From an uncultured Treponema sp. (GTDB lineage Bacteria > Spirochaetota > Spirochaetia > Treponematales > Treponemataceae), in assembly GCA_934699065.1 (NCBI GenBank), contig CAKUWD010000044.1:1-16429 (forward strand): a stretch of DNA of 16,429 bases. The letters are read 5' to 3'. The position numbers and the translations under genes were made by a program. The notes under the pieces were generated by a model. It saw only the letters and a program-made list of their open reading frames with translations, was not told where the DNA came from and ran no database searches. Shown piece by piece: positions 6,710 to 12,892 of this stretch. How positions within the stretch are numbered: the first letter of the stretch is position 1; every line of letters starts with the position of its first letter.

Positions 6710-7234
6710 TTACATCTCTGCAATCTTTCGAAGCGTATTTGCCGTGCGAATTGTAATCATTTCTCCAATGCCAGGAGTCGCAGTCTTTTTCCACCAATTG
6801 GCTTTTGCATATAATTTTCGGTCAAAAGATCAAAAAGCTGCATTTTCGCAGAGTTCAACTTTTTCAAGTGCTGCAGTCGGCTCCCCGATTTTTTCGACCA
6901 CAGTTTCAATGCTGTACGGCGCAATTGCAAATATCAGATTATCATAAATATCTTTGCTGTCACTTCCCCACCAGGACGATGCCTTTGAAAGAAGACATTT
7001 CAATTCATCCTGAGAAATCACATTCCCACTGTTCAGATACGTTTTTACATCTCCAAAACCTTTTTCGCCGATGGCAGTTTTCAATTCCGGCATGGAGATT
7101 TTATTTTTCCCGCTGATATTTATTCCGCGAAGTAAAACATCACCATCAAAAGTAATAAAATTAACTGTAGTAGTATCCGTCTTAACCTGATTAAATCCAG
7201 TAATTCTTACATTAACATCAAATAATTTTTCCAT
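6710..7234 (-). pseudogene. Decayed DUF3237-DUF1697 fusion with in-frame TGA
   Basis: From ATG 7234 (AGGGAA about 8 bases upstream) the first ~30 residues (FDVNVRITGFNQVKTDTTTV) look like the start of a DUF3237 protein. They join within a few residues to LLRGINISGKNKISMPEL and TYLNSGNVI, the N-terminal half of a DUF1697 protein. About 60 residues normally found in the middle of DUF1697 are missing. The distal part SSWWGSDSKDIYDNLIF and VELCENAAF follows, then TGA at 6830-6832, then in the same frame SFDRKLYAKANWWKK and ITIRTANTLRKIAEM to TAA (6710-6712). The family has FWSFD at the TGA, so this is a Trp-to-stop change. A fused start, an internal deletion and a stop together make a dead gene most likely. 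DUF3237 identity is tentative; DUF1697 is secure. Confidence 0.8.
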
Positions 7235-7306
7235 TTTAGATTCCCTGAATAAAAATATCATAATTATTCTTGTAAGAACCTTCTAGTCTGCCTGACGAGG
7301 CATAGG

Positions 7307-7336
7307 TTGAAATTGGTGTGGTGTCAATTGTAGAAT
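7307..7336 (+). promoter_or_regulatory. Possible promoter of the 2H phosphoesterase gene
   Basis: TTGAAA (7307-7312) and TAGAAT (7331-7336) are separated by 18 bases. The -10 ends only seven bases before the ATG at 7344 and no ribosome site is visible, so the message would be leaderless or nearly so. Weak evidence by sequence match alone. Confidence 0.35.
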
Positions 7337-7343
7337 AGTAATT

Positions 7344-7898
7344 ATGTTTGATTCTTCCCTGATTACCTATGCCGTGTCTCTTCATTTTTCGCAAAAGGTC
7401 AATGAAATTGTTATCTCAACCTTACAAGCCATTGCGGATGAAACCGGAAACCGCTTTATGATTGAAAATAAAATTCCGCCGCATATTACAATCGGGGCTT
7501 TTCATGCTGCCAGGGAAGAAGAAGCAAAACTGCTGCAGCTTGTAGAAGACTTTGCGCGAGACCAGAAGGCTGGCTCTGTACAATTCAGTGAAGTCGGCGA
7601 CTTCAACGGCAAAGTCCTTTTTTTGAAGCCAGAAAAAAATCTCTTTCTTTCCAAGATAAACAAGGAGCTCCATACCCTGCTGCTTCCAGAATTTGAAAAG
7701 GCAGAAAACGGCTACTATCTGCCGGATATCTGGTTTCCACACACAACCCTTGCAACAAGATTGAATCAAAACCAGTTTTCCGCAGCAAAAGAAATCGCAA
7801 AGAAAATCTCGCTACCACTTGAAGCTGCTATAGAAGAGCTTGCAGTTTACCAGTGTTCATCATTTTTGGAATTGAAGAAATTCGGATTGAAGGCTTAA
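7344..7898 (+). CDS. 2H phosphoesterase, 2'-5' RNA ligase (LigT) type
   Basis: 184 residues with the two HxT motifs that define this superfamily: PPHITIG (H47) and FPHTTLA (H133), spaced as usual. Members act on 2'-5' RNA bonds or cyclic 2',3'-phosphates at RNA ends; the true substrate of this subgroup is unknown. The N-terminal TYAVSLHFSQKVNEIV is the first strand and helix, so the start at 7344 leaves no spare residues, although no Shine-Dalgarno precedes it. It ends five bases before the convergent flavodoxin gene. No operon partner on this strand. Confidence 0.85.
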   Translation: MFDSSLITYAVSLHFSQKVNEIVISTLQAIADETGNRFMIENKIPPHITIGAFHAAREEEAKLLQLVEDFARDQKAGSVQFSEVGDFNGKVLFLKPEKNLFLSKINKELHTLLLPEFEKAENGYYLPDIWFPHTTLATRLNQNQFSAAKEIAKKISLPLEAAIEELAVYQCSSFLELKKFGLKA

Positions 7899-7902
7899 AA
7901 AT

Positions 7903-8427
7903 TTACTTCAACTCCGCAAGAATTGGCTCGATGTATTTTTTGTCGGAAATATCGTAGGAATGAGAAATCATCTGAGCCATGTTCTTTTCTGCTTCGCTTG
8001 CGTCTTTTTTGTTTGCTAACATTGTTGTAAACATTTTCATCATGAACTTAGAAGAACCGCTCATTTTTTCATAATTAAAACCACCTGGACAATAAAAGAC
8101 TTTCAAGGAATTCCATTCTTCGTCGGTGAAGTTTCTACGCATTGCTGCGGGGATCTCAGGACTTTCAGCTGGACTTCCCCCAACTCCATAAACAATGATT
8201 TTTTTGCCCGCAGCAGAAAGGGATAGAAGCTGTTTTTTGAACCAGGCAAGATTTTTAATTCCACCCGCCATGAACCAGCCGCCGAAAATAATTGCATCAT
8301 AATCAGAAAGTTTGATTTTTTTAGCCTGCTTAAAATCTATGCATTCTGCCCCACTCGCCTCGCTAATCCATTCTGCATACCTTTTTGTAAAGCCTGTCTG
8401 ACTTGTGTAAATTACAATTGTTTTCAT
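7903..8427 (-). CDS. Flavodoxin-domain protein (HemG/Flavodoxin_5 type)
   Basis: 174 residues, cytoplasmic, FMN-binding electron carrier or oxidoreductase. MKTIVIYTSQTGFTKRYAEW carries the FMN phosphate loop S/T-x-T-G-x-T (residues 9-14), DYDAIIFGGWFMAGGIK the second loop, and KKIIVYGVGGSP the third strand. The family includes menaquinone-dependent protoporphyrinogen oxidase HemG, but no haem genes are near, so a general flavodoxin role is safer. The ATG at 8427 is chosen because GGAGGA lies 11 bases upstream; a TTG further out would place the ribosome site inside the gene. It follows the DUF6544-like gene by 52 bases and is probably transcribed with it from the MarR promoter. Confidence 0.85.
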   Translation of the reverse strand: MKTIVIYTSQTGFTKRYAEWISEASGAECIDFKQAKKIKLSDYDAIIFGGWFMAGGIKNLAWFKKQLLSLSAAGKKIIVYGVGGSPAESPEIPAAMRRNFTDEEWNSLKVFYCPGGFNYEKMSGSSKFMMKMFTTMLANKKDASEAEKNMAQMISHSYDISDKKYIEPILAELK

Positions 8428-8462
8428 TTTGATTATATCCTCCAAATATAGAATTATGATTT

Positions 8463-8478
8463 TGAAAAATATTTTTCA
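8463..8478. repeat. 16-base perfect palindrome TGAAAAAT/ATTTTTCA
   Basis: Lies between the DUF6544-like stop (8480-8482) and the flavodoxin start. It could form an AT-only hairpin that trims or attenuates the message, or bind a regulator. The low GC makes a strong terminator unlikely. Confidence 0.35.
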
Positions 8479-8479
8479 C

Positions 8480-9352
8480 CTAAGGAGCCATTACTCCATC
8501 AACGCAGCTGATTTTTCCATCAAAGTAAATAAAGTCCTGATCCGGATATTTCCAGACCGCACGGAAAATTGTCGGACGCTTTATGCCATCTGAATACAGC
8601 CTGTATTCCTGACACTGAGCTTCCCAAGGAATATTTTTTACGCTCCCATCGGAAGCAGTCTGACTTCGTTCATCTGTTGAAAAACAAATCATCTCATGAG
8701 CATCATTGAAGTGATAAATTCCACAAGCTTTCAGTCCCTTGTATTCAATGCGGGCTTCTACCCTATGAGAATCAAGCTGATTAAAACTTACAAAATTCTG
8801 CAGCAAGGCTTCCGGTAGAAAAATGATTTCTGCAAGATAAGTCACAAGGGCAGCCTTATCCATCTGTTCGCCAGTCTGATCAAAAAGCTGGAAGGACTTT
8901 GCAAGAACTCCCTTCATGGCGCCCTTCCCGTTCACAAAATAATCATAACCCTGAAATGGAACACCAAACATTTTACTGTCGATAAAAGCAAGCCTGACCG
9001 GAGTGTTTGCAAAATCAACCTGACTATAATCAATCTTAAGCTTTGGACGGTTCTGGCCAAGAGAAAAATCAACCTTCTTATATTCCATTTTTAAAACTGA
9101 TTTTCGCGGACTACCGATATAGCCGCACTTTTCAAGATAAGTCTGAATCAAAGGAGGAAGTGATTTAAAATCTTCTTTTTCATATACAGTTTTTGAAGTG
9201 TCTCGCAAGAAGCTTTTCGAAAACTGAATCTGTTTATTAAGGTCTTTTCTAAATTGATTTTTAAAAGGTGAGTAGGGAATATTAAACCAGAAAATCACAA
9301 GCACTATGAGTGTAAAAATTATAAGCAGCAGAATCATTTTCTTTTTCCTCAT
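8480..9352 (-). CDS. DUF6544-like membrane-anchored protein
   Basis: 290 residues. A basic start (MRKKK) and one hydrophobic helix (about 6-24) make an uncleaved anchor, with the remainder likely outside the cytoplasm. LPPLIQTYLEKCGYIG (65-80), FGVPFQGYDYFVNGKGAMKGVL and the repeated KV-D-F strands resemble the DUF6544 family of uncharacterised beta-rich proteins often found beside transcription regulators. No catalytic residues are recognised. Its ATG overlaps the MarR stop as ATGA, so the two are translationally coupled; the MarR protein presumably controls this gene. Function unknown. Confidence 0.7.
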   Translation of the reverse strand: MRKKKMILLLIIFTLIVLVIFWFNIPYSPFKNQFRKDLNKQIQFSKSFLRDTSKTVYEKEDFKSLPPLIQTYLEKCGYIGSPRKSVLKMEYKKVDFSLGQNRPKLKIDYSQVDFANTPVRLAFIDSKMFGVPFQGYDYFVNGKGAMKGVLAKSFQLFDQTGEQMDKAALVTYLAEIIFLPEALLQNFVSFNQLDSHRVEARIEYKGLKACGIYHFNDAHEMICFSTDERSQTASDGSVKNIPWEAQCQEYRLYSDGIKRPTIFRAVWKYPDQDFIYFDGKISCVDGVMAP

Positions 9353-9819
9353 GAGACAAGCTCCGCTTTCATGAGATTCTTTTCCATCTTTGAGATAATT
9401 TTGAAAACGCTGCGTATTTCATCATCAGAAATGCCTTTATATAAAAGTTTAAAAAAATCCATCTCTTTATTCTGATATTTTTTTGCAAGCCTTTTTTGTT
9501 TTGCCGTCAGATAAATCCGCTGCTTGCGTTTATCATTATCATCCTGCTTCAGAACAAGGATTTCTTTTTTTACGAGAGCGTTGAGAATCTCTTTTACATT
9601 CTGCCTGGAACAGCCCATAGTTTCGGCAAGGTCATTGGCAGTCGGTGCCTCTTTTGAATAAAGATTCATACAAGCGAGAAGAAACCACTGCTTGCAGGTT
9701 ATCTCTTCATAAAAAGAATCCCCTGCTGCTTGCAGTCTGTTCATAAAAGCAAAAAGAAGCCCGAACAATCCAAACTGAGGTGGCATCATATTAAGAATCT
9801 GATCATTTGTTATCTGCAT
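9349..9819 (-). CDS. MarR-family transcriptional regulator
   Basis: With the ATG at 9819 the protein is 156 residues, the usual MarR size. TANDLAETMGCSRQNVKEIL (60-79) is the recognition HTH and DDNDKRKQRIYLT (93-105) the wing with its conserved D-x-R type residues; helices on both sides form the dimer. The frame is open further upstream, but those codons overlap the VapC gene and the promoter. The promoter -10 lies just before 9819, so only this ATG or the double ATG at 9789/9786 can be used; neither has a clear Shine-Dalgarno. First gene of a likely MarR, DUF6544-like, flavodoxin operon, probably self-regulated through the palindrome at 9818-9841. Confidence 0.87.
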   Translation of the reverse strand: MQITNDQILNMMPPQFGLFGLLFAFMNRLQAAGDSFYEEITCKQWFLLACMNLYSKEAPTANDLAETMGCSRQNVKEILNALVKKEILVLKQDDNDKRKQRIYLTAKQKRLAKKYQNKEMDFFKLLYKGISDDEIRSVFKIISKMEKNLMKAELVS

Positions 9820-9841
9820 ATATGCAATATATTGCATATAT
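9818..9841. promoter_or_regulatory. 24-base perfect palindrome, candidate MarR operator
   Basis: The sequence ATATATGCAATA and its exact complement TATTGCATATAT meet without a spacer. It contains the -10 (TATATT) of the MarR promoter and ends at the MarR start codon, the classical place for an autorepressor site of this family. Confidence 0.7.
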
Positions 9842-9854
9842 TTGTAAATGTCAA
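9826..9854 (-). promoter_or_regulatory. Promoter of the MarR operon
   Basis: Minus-strand TTGACA (plus 9849-9854), a 17-base spacer, then TATATT (plus 9826-9831). The expected start point falls at about 9819, on the ATG itself, implying a leaderless message or use of the downstream ATG pair. Confidence 0.7.
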
Positions 9855-9890
9855 ATTTCTTTTTTTGGACATTTTGTATAAAAAAAACTA

Positions 9891-9917
9891 AGGAATATTG
9901 TGATAAATGATTTTCTA
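9891..9917. repeat. 27-base dispersed repeat, copy 1
   Basis: Begins AGGAATATTG and ends ATTTTCTA. It matches 12327-12353 at 25 of 27 positions. This copy lies two bases past the VapC stop codon. No internal dyad. It may mark a recombination join in this accessory region. Confidence 0.6.
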
Positions 9918-9919
9918 AT

Positions 9920-10348
9920 TTACGCAGTAAACCAGTCTTCCAGGCGCAGAAATGATTTTTCCCTAAACTGTTCAAAGTCTGAAGTATTGTGGGTTACCAG
10001 CACCATACCGTTAGACACCGCTGTTGCGGCAATCTGAGAATCATAATAAGGAACTGATTTACCGTTTTTTTCGGCAGCAGCCTGGATTTCGCCACAGATT
10101 TGAGCAGAAAACTTGTCGAAAGTGATGACTTCAAAATCTTCTTCATAATTTGAAAGACATTTTTTAAGATACTGCTTTTTTCTTCCTTCAGGCATTCGAG
10201 AAACTCCACGTGTTAATTCCTGCCAGGTAATCGCAGATATTGCACACAAATCCTTTCTTGCTCTGTAGAATTCAAGAACCTGTTCATTCGGTTTATCCTT
10301 TGAAAATTCCGAAACGATATTTGTATCTAATAAATAAGTCTTCTTCAT
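9920..10348 (-). CDS. vapC: VapC-type PIN-domain toxin
   Basis: 142-residue ribonuclease of the PIN fold. The acidic metal-binding residues are all visible: D8 in YLLDTNIVSEF, E44 in TWQELTRG, D103 in PYYDSQIAATA and D124 in HNTSDFEQF. VapC toxins cut tRNA or rRNA and are held inactive by their antitoxin. The start follows the Phd-type antitoxin stop by 18 bases with an AGGAGG-like site, the usual antitoxin-first order. Its frame looks intact and should be active. Confidence 0.92.
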   Translation of the reverse strand: MKKTYLLDTNIVSEFSKDKPNEQVLEFYRARKDLCAISAITWQELTRGVSRMPEGRKKQYLKKCLSNYEEDFEVITFDKFSAQICGEIQAAAEKNGKSVPYYDSQIAATAVSNGMVLVTHNTSDFEQFREKSFLRLEDWFTA

Positions 10349-10366
10349 ATATTATCCTCCTATACC

Positions 10367-10642
10367 CTAAGCCCAAGGATCTTTATTAGGATCCGGACAT
10401 TCTCTTGATGGTGTAAAATCAAATCCTACATCATCCACAACATCTGCATACTCATTTTTCAATACCTCAAGTTTGTCAAGCAAATCCGGTTTTTTGTTTT
10501 CCATCTGCTCATACTCCTCATAACTGATAATCACCGCCACAGGCTTATCATAACGGGTGAGCTCAACAACCTCGCCCTCTTCCGCACATTTTACCAGCGC
10601 CGAAAAATTATTACGCGCCTCATAAATAGAAGTTCTACACAT
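10367..10642 (-). CDS. Phd/YefM-family antitoxin
   Basis: 91 residues. SIYEARNNFSALVKCAEEGEVVELTRYDKPVAVIISYEEYEQM (5-47) is the complete Phd/YefM DNA-binding and dimerisation domain. The acidic tail (DLLDKLEVLKNEYADVVDD onward) should wrap around the PIN toxin encoded next. AGAGG stands about 8 bases before the ATG. Pairing of a Phd-type antitoxin with a VapC toxin is common. Its own promoter lies directly upstream, and the antitoxin-toxin complex probably represses it. Confidence 0.9.
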   Translation of the reverse strand: MCRTSIYEARNNFSALVKCAEEGEVVELTRYDKPVAVIISYEEYEQMENKKPDLLDKLEVLKNEYADVVDDVGFDFTPSRECPDPNKDPWA

Positions 10643-10672
10643 AGCGACCTCTTGTATTCTGATTTCATAAGG

Positions 10673-10701
10673 ATTCTAACATGAGAAAACATTCTAGTCA
10701 A
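10673..10701 (-). promoter_or_regulatory. Promoter of the Phd/VapC pair
   Basis: Minus-strand TTGACT (plus 10696-10701), 17 bases, then TAGAAT (plus 10673-10678) preceded by TGT. ATTCTA occurs twice on the plus strand here (10673 and 10691), a possible direct-repeat site for the antitoxin. It lies between LuxR A's stop and the antitoxin. Confidence 0.6.
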
Positions 10702-10702
10702 C

Positions 10703-11212
10703 TTAAAGTTTGTTAGCCAACATATTTAATTGTTTTCGCGACTCTATCCCCAGCTTTTCAAGAATTGTAGACATATGACGTTTTACCGTTTCTGTAGAAA
10801 TATATAGTTCCTCTGCAATCTGGGCATTTGTGTAGCCTTTTGCTGCCAGGCGGGCAACCTCTTTTTCGCGGCGGGAAAGAATGGAGATCTGAATTACCGG
10901 AGAATCCTTTTTCTCTTCAGGCTTCTTTTTTCCAATCATCCGATTGATAATCTGAAAAGCAAACTTCAATATCAGACAAATCATCAATGGCCGCAGACGA
11001 ATAACAAGCTTTATCAGAAAATCTGCAAGGCCAAGCTCGGTGCCGTCAGTTTTTTCCAGAAGTCCGGCCAGCATCAACATCTTAATTGCGCTCAGCAGAA
11101 TTCCCGTTGCAAGAGAATTCTGCTCAAGGCTTAAAAGAAATTCCTTCTTGCGGCTGGTAAGTAATGAGAGGCAGACTAAAAGCACTATAACAAGGGCAAA
11201 GTCTAAAATCAT
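10703..11212 (-). CDS. Membrane-tethered LuxR-type regulator, cassette A
   Basis: 169 residues. Three hydrophobic segments (about 2-18, 34-52 and 66-90) are followed by a charged linker and a C-terminal LuxR/GerE HTH (111-165: LSRREKEVARLAAKGYTNAQ, ISTETVKRHMSTILEKLGI). There is no receiver or ligand domain, so signal input must come through the membrane part, most simply from the multi-helix protein encoded 13 bases upstream. An RLRP motif (72-75) stands within the third segment and recurs as KFRP in the paralogue. GGAG precedes the ATG. The HTH is nearly identical to that of cassette B (14472-15011), whereas the membrane part is not. Confidence 0.85.
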   Translation of the reverse strand: MILDFALVIVLLVCLSLLTSRKKEFLLSLEQNSLATGILLSAIKMLMLAGLLEKTDGTELGLADFLIKLVIRLRPLMICLILKFAFQIINRMIGKKKPEEKKDSPVIQISILSRREKEVARLAAKGYTNAQIAEELYISTETVKRHMSTILEKLGIESRKQLNMLANKL

Positions 11213-11225
11213 ATTTTTCTCCGTT

Positions 11226-12200
11226 TTATTCTGCTGCCTTGTTAATTCTGGCTTCTACAATCGTAAGAAGAAGATTGAAAACTATTGCATAAAAAATCGG
11301 AATTAAACTAACTGCCAGATTTGGATAAAGCAGTTCATAATCTTCCAGATTGTTGAACATGCCAATCCAGCCTATGATAGTTGTTGCAATTCCGGCAAAC
11401 CAGTTCAAAGTCATCGTAGTTTTTACCGCATTCAGATAGAGGTTCTTTTTAGTAAGGCCAATTTTTTTGTTTGAAAACATAGTTTTAATTCCACAAAGAA
11501 GCTCCTTGAAGTTTCCAGAGATTGCGACCAAAGGAATTACATAAATAAGTCCCGTCAATAAAGAAGGAAAATCAATAACAGGAGCAAGAAGGCTGCGGCT
11601 ACTCCAGTTATTCCAGTTAAAGCCTTTCATCAGCAAAATCTGAAAAACAATTATTCCAAGTAACAGCAGAATCCCTATGATTGTTTTTACTACGGAAGAA
11701 ATTGCAATTTTTTCTGCAGGTTGAGATTTTTCTTCATCTTCGGCCATATATAAAATGATTGCTTTTTTTGTTTTAGCCTTAAACATGTAAATAAACATTT
11801 CAAAAAGACAAAGATAAACAACCGAAAGAAAAAGCACTGCAGAATTAGGACCCAAACTAGATACATCTCCCTGATCCCAGACTGTATATAAGATATAAAT
11901 AAAATACATAACCGGAAAAAGTGTTGCACTATACAATAAAATTTTTGTTGATAATGTAAGTGAATAATCTGTTTCCTTAAGCTCTTTCAAGTTCAGATTT
12001 TTAAACTTCTTTCTGGAATAAAAAATCCGGGAAAAATTTTTTCCATAGCCTGTAATGATAATCAGGATAGCAAAAAATAGAAGGACAGCCAAAAAATCAT
12101 AAATATCCAGAACGCCCCAAAAGCTTCCACCGCTGACAGCAGTTGCCAGTGCCGAAGATAACAAAATTGGTATAAATGCCAGAATAAATTCAATAATCAT
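11226..12200 (-). CDS. Eight-helix membrane protein with two MotA/ExbB-like halves, cassette A
   Basis: 324 residues, about eight membrane helices (3-22, 33-50, 86-106, 119-141, 168-191, 212-227, 263-284, 294-315). The C-terminal part, GIATTIIGWIGMFNNLED (270-287) and PNLAVSLIPIFYAIVFNLLL (293-312), reads like helices 3 and 4 of MotA/TolQ/ExbB channel proteins. The first half repeats the layout: GYGKNFSRIF (51-60) matches SGNFKELLCG (228-237), and GPNSAVLFLSVVYLCLF (117-133) matches PNLAVSLIPIFYAIVF. No MotB/ExbD partner is nearby; the partner here is the membrane LuxR protein just downstream. It may sense or conduct ions, which is inference. AGGAGT precedes the ATG. It is 30-35% similar by eye to the cassette B protein. 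Confidence 0.75.
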   Translation of the reverse strand: MIIEFILAFIPILLSSALATAVSGGSFWGVLDIYDFLAVLLFFAILIIITGYGKNFSRIFYSRKKFKNLNLKELKETDYSLTLSTKILLYSATLFPVMYFIYILYTVWDQGDVSSLGPNSAVLFLSVVYLCLFEMFIYMFKAKTKKAIILYMAEDEEKSQPAEKIAISSVVKTIIGILLLLGIIVFQILLMKGFNWNNWSSRSLLAPVIDFPSLLTGLIYVIPLVAISGNFKELLCGIKTMFSNKKIGLTKKNLYLNAVKTTMTLNWFAGIATTIIGWIGMFNNLEDYELLYPNLAVSLIPIFYAIVFNLLLTIVEARINKAAE

Positions 12201-12257
12201 AATTTGACTCCTGTAAATGATTTTTTGCCGGCCGGATATTCTTTCGAATACATCTAG

Positions 12258-12286
12258 ATTTTCGCACGCAGATGTAAATAAAACAA
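12258..12286 (-). promoter_or_regulatory. Candidate promoter of cassette A
   Basis: Minus-strand TTGTTT (plus 12281-12286), 17 bases, GAAAAT (plus 12258-12263). Poor by itself, but the same positions in cassette B give TTGTTT-17-GATAAT, and both follow the same repeated motif. A weak promoter with direct repeats upstream suits activation by a LuxR protein. Downstream in the leader, TTCGAA (12243-12248) and GCCGGCCGG (12227-12235) are also shared with B. Confidence 0.45.
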
Positions 12287-12318
12287 GGTGTCAAAAGTTG
12301 TAATTTTAGTTGTAATTT
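12280..12318 (-). repeat. 39-base element upstream of cassette A (identical to B)
   Basis: Identical to 16067-16105 over 39 bases. Read on the minus strand it holds ATTACAACT twice with a 12-base period, then TTGACACC and the TTGTTT -35. It lies in the same position relative to both cassettes, about 80-115 bases before the membrane protein start. Likely the binding site shared by the two near-identical LuxR HTHs. Confidence 0.8.
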
Positions 12319-12347
12319 CTCCTTGTAGGAATATTGCGATAAATCAT
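12306..12347 (-). CDS. Possible 13-residue leader or gene-end scar, MIYRNIPTRRNYN
   Basis: ATG (plus 12345-12347) has AGAGG eight bases upstream, inside the end of the GNAT gene, and ends at TAA within the 39-base element. Its last residues NYN match the end of the truncated GNAT at the right edge (KNYN), because both are encoded by the shared element. It may be a translated leader of cassette A, or merely the leftover tail of a lost GNAT gene. Low confidence that it is a functional gene. Confidence 0.25.
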   Translation of the reverse strand: MIYRNIPTRRNYN

Positions 12348-12353
12348 TTTCTA
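12327..12353. repeat. 27-base dispersed repeat, copy 2
   Basis: Matches 9891-9917 at 25 of 27 positions. This copy includes the GNAT stop codon (12351-12353) and abuts the 39-base element, so the GNAT/cassette A junction is built of two repeats found separately elsewhere. Confidence 0.6.
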
Positions 12354-12887
12354 TCCTCTCAGTTTAATCCTGACAAAATATCCACTCTGGTCTTTGTGAT
12401 GAATGACACCACCGTTTTTTAACATAACTTTAAGGCTGGCGGGGTTGTCAATGTTGCAGTGAAGATAAAGTTCGTTTTCTGGAACAATTTTACGCGCTTC
12501 TTCAATTAAGAGCTTAAGTCCCTGAGTACAGTAGCCAAGTCCTCGATATTCTTTTTTGATAAACTGACCAACGTGGCCGCTTCCATTTTCAAGTGCAGCA
12601 TTCAGATGATGACGCAGCCTGAGCTCCCCGACAATTTTGTGATTAGCCCGATTATCAGCATTTCCTTCATCGCTCCAGAGAAAATAAAAAGTTTCCGGAA
12701 CAAATCCCTCTGGCAGATTTTTACCAAGCGAAAAATCAATCATACGAGGCAAAGTTGTGGACTTAAACTCTTCAAAAGAAATTCCGTGATAATCATTTAT
12801 AAATCCGTTTTCGTCCGCCGGCTCAGCAGCAACAAACGCGTGTTCTTTTTCTATGTCTTCAAGGTTTGCGGATTTTAGGTAGAGCAT
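12351..12887 (-). CDS. GNAT-family N-acetyltransferase
   Basis: 178 residues. The acetyl-CoA loop is visible in IKKEYRGLGYCTQGLKLLIEEA (110-131; R115-G116-x-G118), after the strand HKIVGELRLRHHLN (83-96), and NIDNPASLKVMLKNGG (145-160) is the common Asn/Ser helix. Transfers acetyl from acetyl-CoA to an amine; the target is unknown. AAGGA overlapping the BRO-like stop is its ribosome site, and the start lies five bases after that stop, so it is probably the last gene of an antitoxin, PIN toxin, BRO-like, GNAT operon. Its stop is inside the second copy of the 27-base repeat. Confidence 0.88.
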   Translation of the reverse strand: MLYLKSANLEDIEKEHAFVAAEPADENGFINDYHGISFEEFKSTTLPRMIDFSLGKNLPEGFVPETFYFLWSDEGNADNRANHKIVGELRLRHHLNAALENGSGHVGQFIKKEYRGLGYCTQGLKLLIEEARKIVPENELYLHCNIDNPASLKVMLKNGGVIHHKDQSGYFVRIKLRG

Positions 12888-12892
12888 ATTGA

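Noticed and set aside
6593..6832. Genome-wide reassignment of TGA to Trp or Gly, suggested by two in-frame TGA codons
   Set aside because: Several complete genes end naturally at TGA (SirTM, MarR, second PIN toxin, methyltransferase) and Trp is encoded by TGG throughout, so TGA is a normal stop here.
12289..12294. TTGACA inside the 39-base element as the -35 of the cassettes
   Set aside because: No acceptable -10 lies 16-18 bases downstream in either copy, whereas TTGTTT a little further on gives matching -10 hexamers in both.
12280..12353. Integron attC sites as an explanation for the repeats beside accessory genes
   Set aside because: I see no GTTRRRY/RYYYAAC core pair or long imperfect dyad around the repeats, and no integrase.
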